A DNA stretch of 38,498 nucleotides, from positions 1 to 38,498 of the IMG/VR virus record IMGVR_UViG_3300024500_000058; one strand, given 5' to 3'. Under the pieces are notes generated by a model. That model saw only the letters and a program-made list of their open reading frames with translations, had not been told where the DNA came from and searched no databases. Position 1 is the first letter of the stretch, and every line of letters starts with the position of its first letter. The DNA is from a virus. The position numbers were made by a program, and so were the translations under genes. Shown in pieces: positions 37,247 to 38,498 of the stretch.

Positions 37247-38484
37247 CAGTCCCAGAAAGCCGAAGCATCGGCCTGGAGCCGCTGAATTTCCTCAGACGAG
37301 CGTTCCTCCCTTGGGGATACATCCAAAAGCTGTCCCACCGAACCAGATCCCTTGGTATGGCTGGCTTCTTTGCCGGGACAGCCCAAATCGGTGTCCCGGG
37401 GGGTCGTGCCAGTTGAAGGATCGTCAAGGGGGGCCGGGACACCCTCTACCCCCTGTCCCGGGTCACTTTCCAGTCGTACCAATGGATCTACCTTACCGGG
37501 ACACACATTTAAAGGCTTTTCACGCGAGGAAATTGCTTGGAAGAGAGGAGTAGCTGGAGCGCCATTATTCCCATCCGTCTGACCTGAGACACAAATAAGA
37601 CCTCGGGAGACCAAGCGCTGGGTCGCCTTCTTGATTCCGGCGACGCTGCCACCGCACAAGGGATCCGCAGCGAGGTCTGAACGGCTCACAGAGCGCGGGT
37701 AAGCCGCACGTATGCGCTGGAGCACCCGATCGACCACAGAGGCCGGACTGGCGCTCTCTGTGTCCAGCTCGACGTAGTCCGCCAGCGAGAAGGTCAGATC
37801 GTTCTCCAGCTTCATGAGGAGCTTGCTGCCGTCCCGTCCGGCCCTGGACTTCTCGACGGTGATGAGACGAGCGTTGGCGCCGGTCTGCTCCAGTTGCTTC
37901 TTATCGGGCCGCTTAAGCCCCCATACCTCGTCCACAGCATCCCGGATAGCGGTGCTGCCCCGGAACCCGCCAGTCTTGTTGGCGTGGTGAATCAACAGAA
38001 TGGTGCAGGCCGGGAAAGTCCTGCCGTTGTTGTTGGCCAGCCAGTAGATGGGGCTCGCAAACTCTTTCTTGTTTTCGTCGAAGGCCGAGCCCCGGCTGCA
38101 GCCAGTGATCGAGTCAATGATCACCAGCTTGGGACGATGCTTCTCGATCAGCTTGGTGAAACGGAAATACCAATTCAGATCCCACCCCATCACCACCGTC
38201 ACGGGGTCATCAGCGCGAAACTCCAGATCACGCAGCTGCTGCTGAACCTGCACTTCGCTCTGGTCACCGTTAAGGATCAACACAGGACCTTTCTGCACTG
38301 GGACGAGATCACCCCGCACCGAGAACGGAATCCCCCGCGCCACATGCTTGGCAATCGTCCAGGCCGACATTGATTTGCCATCACCGCCAGCGCCGTGAAT
38401 CATCACCGTGCCCGGGCAAGGCAGCAGATCAGGAATCAGGTACTCAAACTTGAGATCTTTTTCCAGCAGTTTGCTCATGGCCAT
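37246..38484 (-). CDS. RepA/AAA_25-type ATPase (replicative helicase-like) with C-terminal winged helix
   Basis: The 412-residue RecA-fold ATPase has Walker A G-A-G-G-D-G-K-S at residues 31-38, Walker B K-L-V-I-I-D-S-I near residue 122 and a sensor segment L-L-I-H-H-A-N-K-T-G-G-F-R-G-S near residue 163, typical of RepA-like hexameric helicases. Residues about 245-300 look like a winged helix (V-D-R-V-L-Q-R-I-R-A-A, S-D-L-A-A-D). Residues about 315-400 are disordered, and that DNA holds a regular inverted-repeat array. Start at ATG 38484; ATG 38478 also possible. It probably loads or acts as helicase at the phage origin. Confidence 0.82.
   Translation of the reverse strand: MAMSKLLEKDLKFEYLIPDLLPCPGTVMIHGAGGDGKSMSAWTIAKHVARGIPFSVRGDLVPVQKGPVLILNGDQSEVQVQQQLRDLEFRADDPVTVVMGWDLNWYFRFTKLIEKHRPKLVIIDSITGCSRGSAFDENKKEFASPIYWLANNNGRTFPACTILLIHHANKTGGFRGSTAIRDAVDEVWGLKRPDKKQLEQTGANARLITVEKSRAGRDGSKLLMKLENDLTFSLADYVELDTESASPASVVDRVLQRIRAAYPRSVSRSDLAADPLCGGSVAGIKKATQRLVSRGLICVSGQTDGNNGAPATPLFQAISSREKPLNVCPGKVDPLVRLESDPGQGVEGVPAPLDDPSTGTTPRDTDLGCPGKEASHTKGSGSVGQLLDVSPREERSSEEIQRLQADASAFWD
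37331..37503. repeat. Three inverted pairs TGTCCC/GGGACA, candidate iteron origin
   Basis: TGTCCC begins at 37331, 37392 and 37454; GGGACA begins at 37375, 37436 and 37498. In every pair the distance between starts is exactly 44 bases, and pairs repeat every 61-62 bases. Five of the six sites extend to the 8-mer CCGGGACA or its complement. The spacers are unrelated in sequence. The sites fall in all three codon phases of the RepA-like gene, so the DNA itself seems conserved. An AT-rich stretch (37504-37520) follows the last site. This resembles iterons of a replication origin within an initiator gene, as in lambda gene O. Confidence 0.6.
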
Positions 38485-38498
38485 CTCATCGTCTTGCT

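Noticed and set aside
1-38498. CRISPR array, insertion sequence, toxin-antitoxin pair, photosynthesis gene
   Set aside because: Looked for on both strands; no regular spacer array, transposase, recognisable toxin pair, psbA-like or other auxiliary metabolic gene was seen beyond dCTP deaminase.

Overview
The window is a nearly complete genome, or most of one, of a tailed double-stranded DNA phage with a long non-contractile (siphovirus, lambda-type) tail. Several small proteins (the basic proteins at 2635-2990 and 27556-27690, the DUF3310 protein, the small HNH protein at 28132-28437) look like those I associate with cyanobacterial phages, so a Synechococcus/Cyanobium-type host is the best guess. 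That host call is inference. I see no integrase, no lysogeny repressor and no photosynthesis gene, so a virulent lifestyle is likely.

Layout. About 0-30.07 kb is read rightward (late genes). It starts with a partial ArdA-like antirestriction gene and a terminator, then the terminase small and large subunits, a set of small proteins and two tandem major-tail-protein paralogs. Portal, scaffold and major capsid follow, then a UUCG-loop terminator and four head-tail connector/tail completion genes. The tail chaperones G/GT come next, with a predicted +1 frameshift, then an AT-rich tape measure gene and a lambda-order tip module (M-L-K-I-J). Several fibre/adhesin genes are interrupted by HNH nucleases. 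The arm ends in a lysis cassette: two or three small membrane proteins and a two-domain endolysin.

From 38.48 kb back to 30.065 kb all genes are read leftward (early/replication genes). They include a RepA/AAA-type ATPase with a C-terminal winged helix, family A DNA polymerase, dCTP deaminase, DUF3310, helix-turn-helix, ribbon-helix-helix and zinc-finger proteins, and many very small unknown genes chained by 1-4 base start/stop overlaps. The two transcription units meet tail to tail with overlapping stop codons and no visible terminator.

Most notable non-coding signals: (1) three evenly spaced inverted pairs TGTCCC/GGGACA (start-to-start 44 bases in every pair, period 61-62 bases) inside the 3' part of the RepA-like gene, in all three codon phases, which is a strong candidate for an iteron-type replication origin; (2) a TAnACT/TACAAT hexamer 26-32 bases before the start codon of at least eight late genes, a candidate late promoter; (3) a strand-polar heptamer CTGGAGC, concentrated at both ends of the window and independent of coding direction; (4) a long dyad holding a perfect TTGACA in front of the early operon; (5) G-rich direct repeats between the terminase subunit genes.
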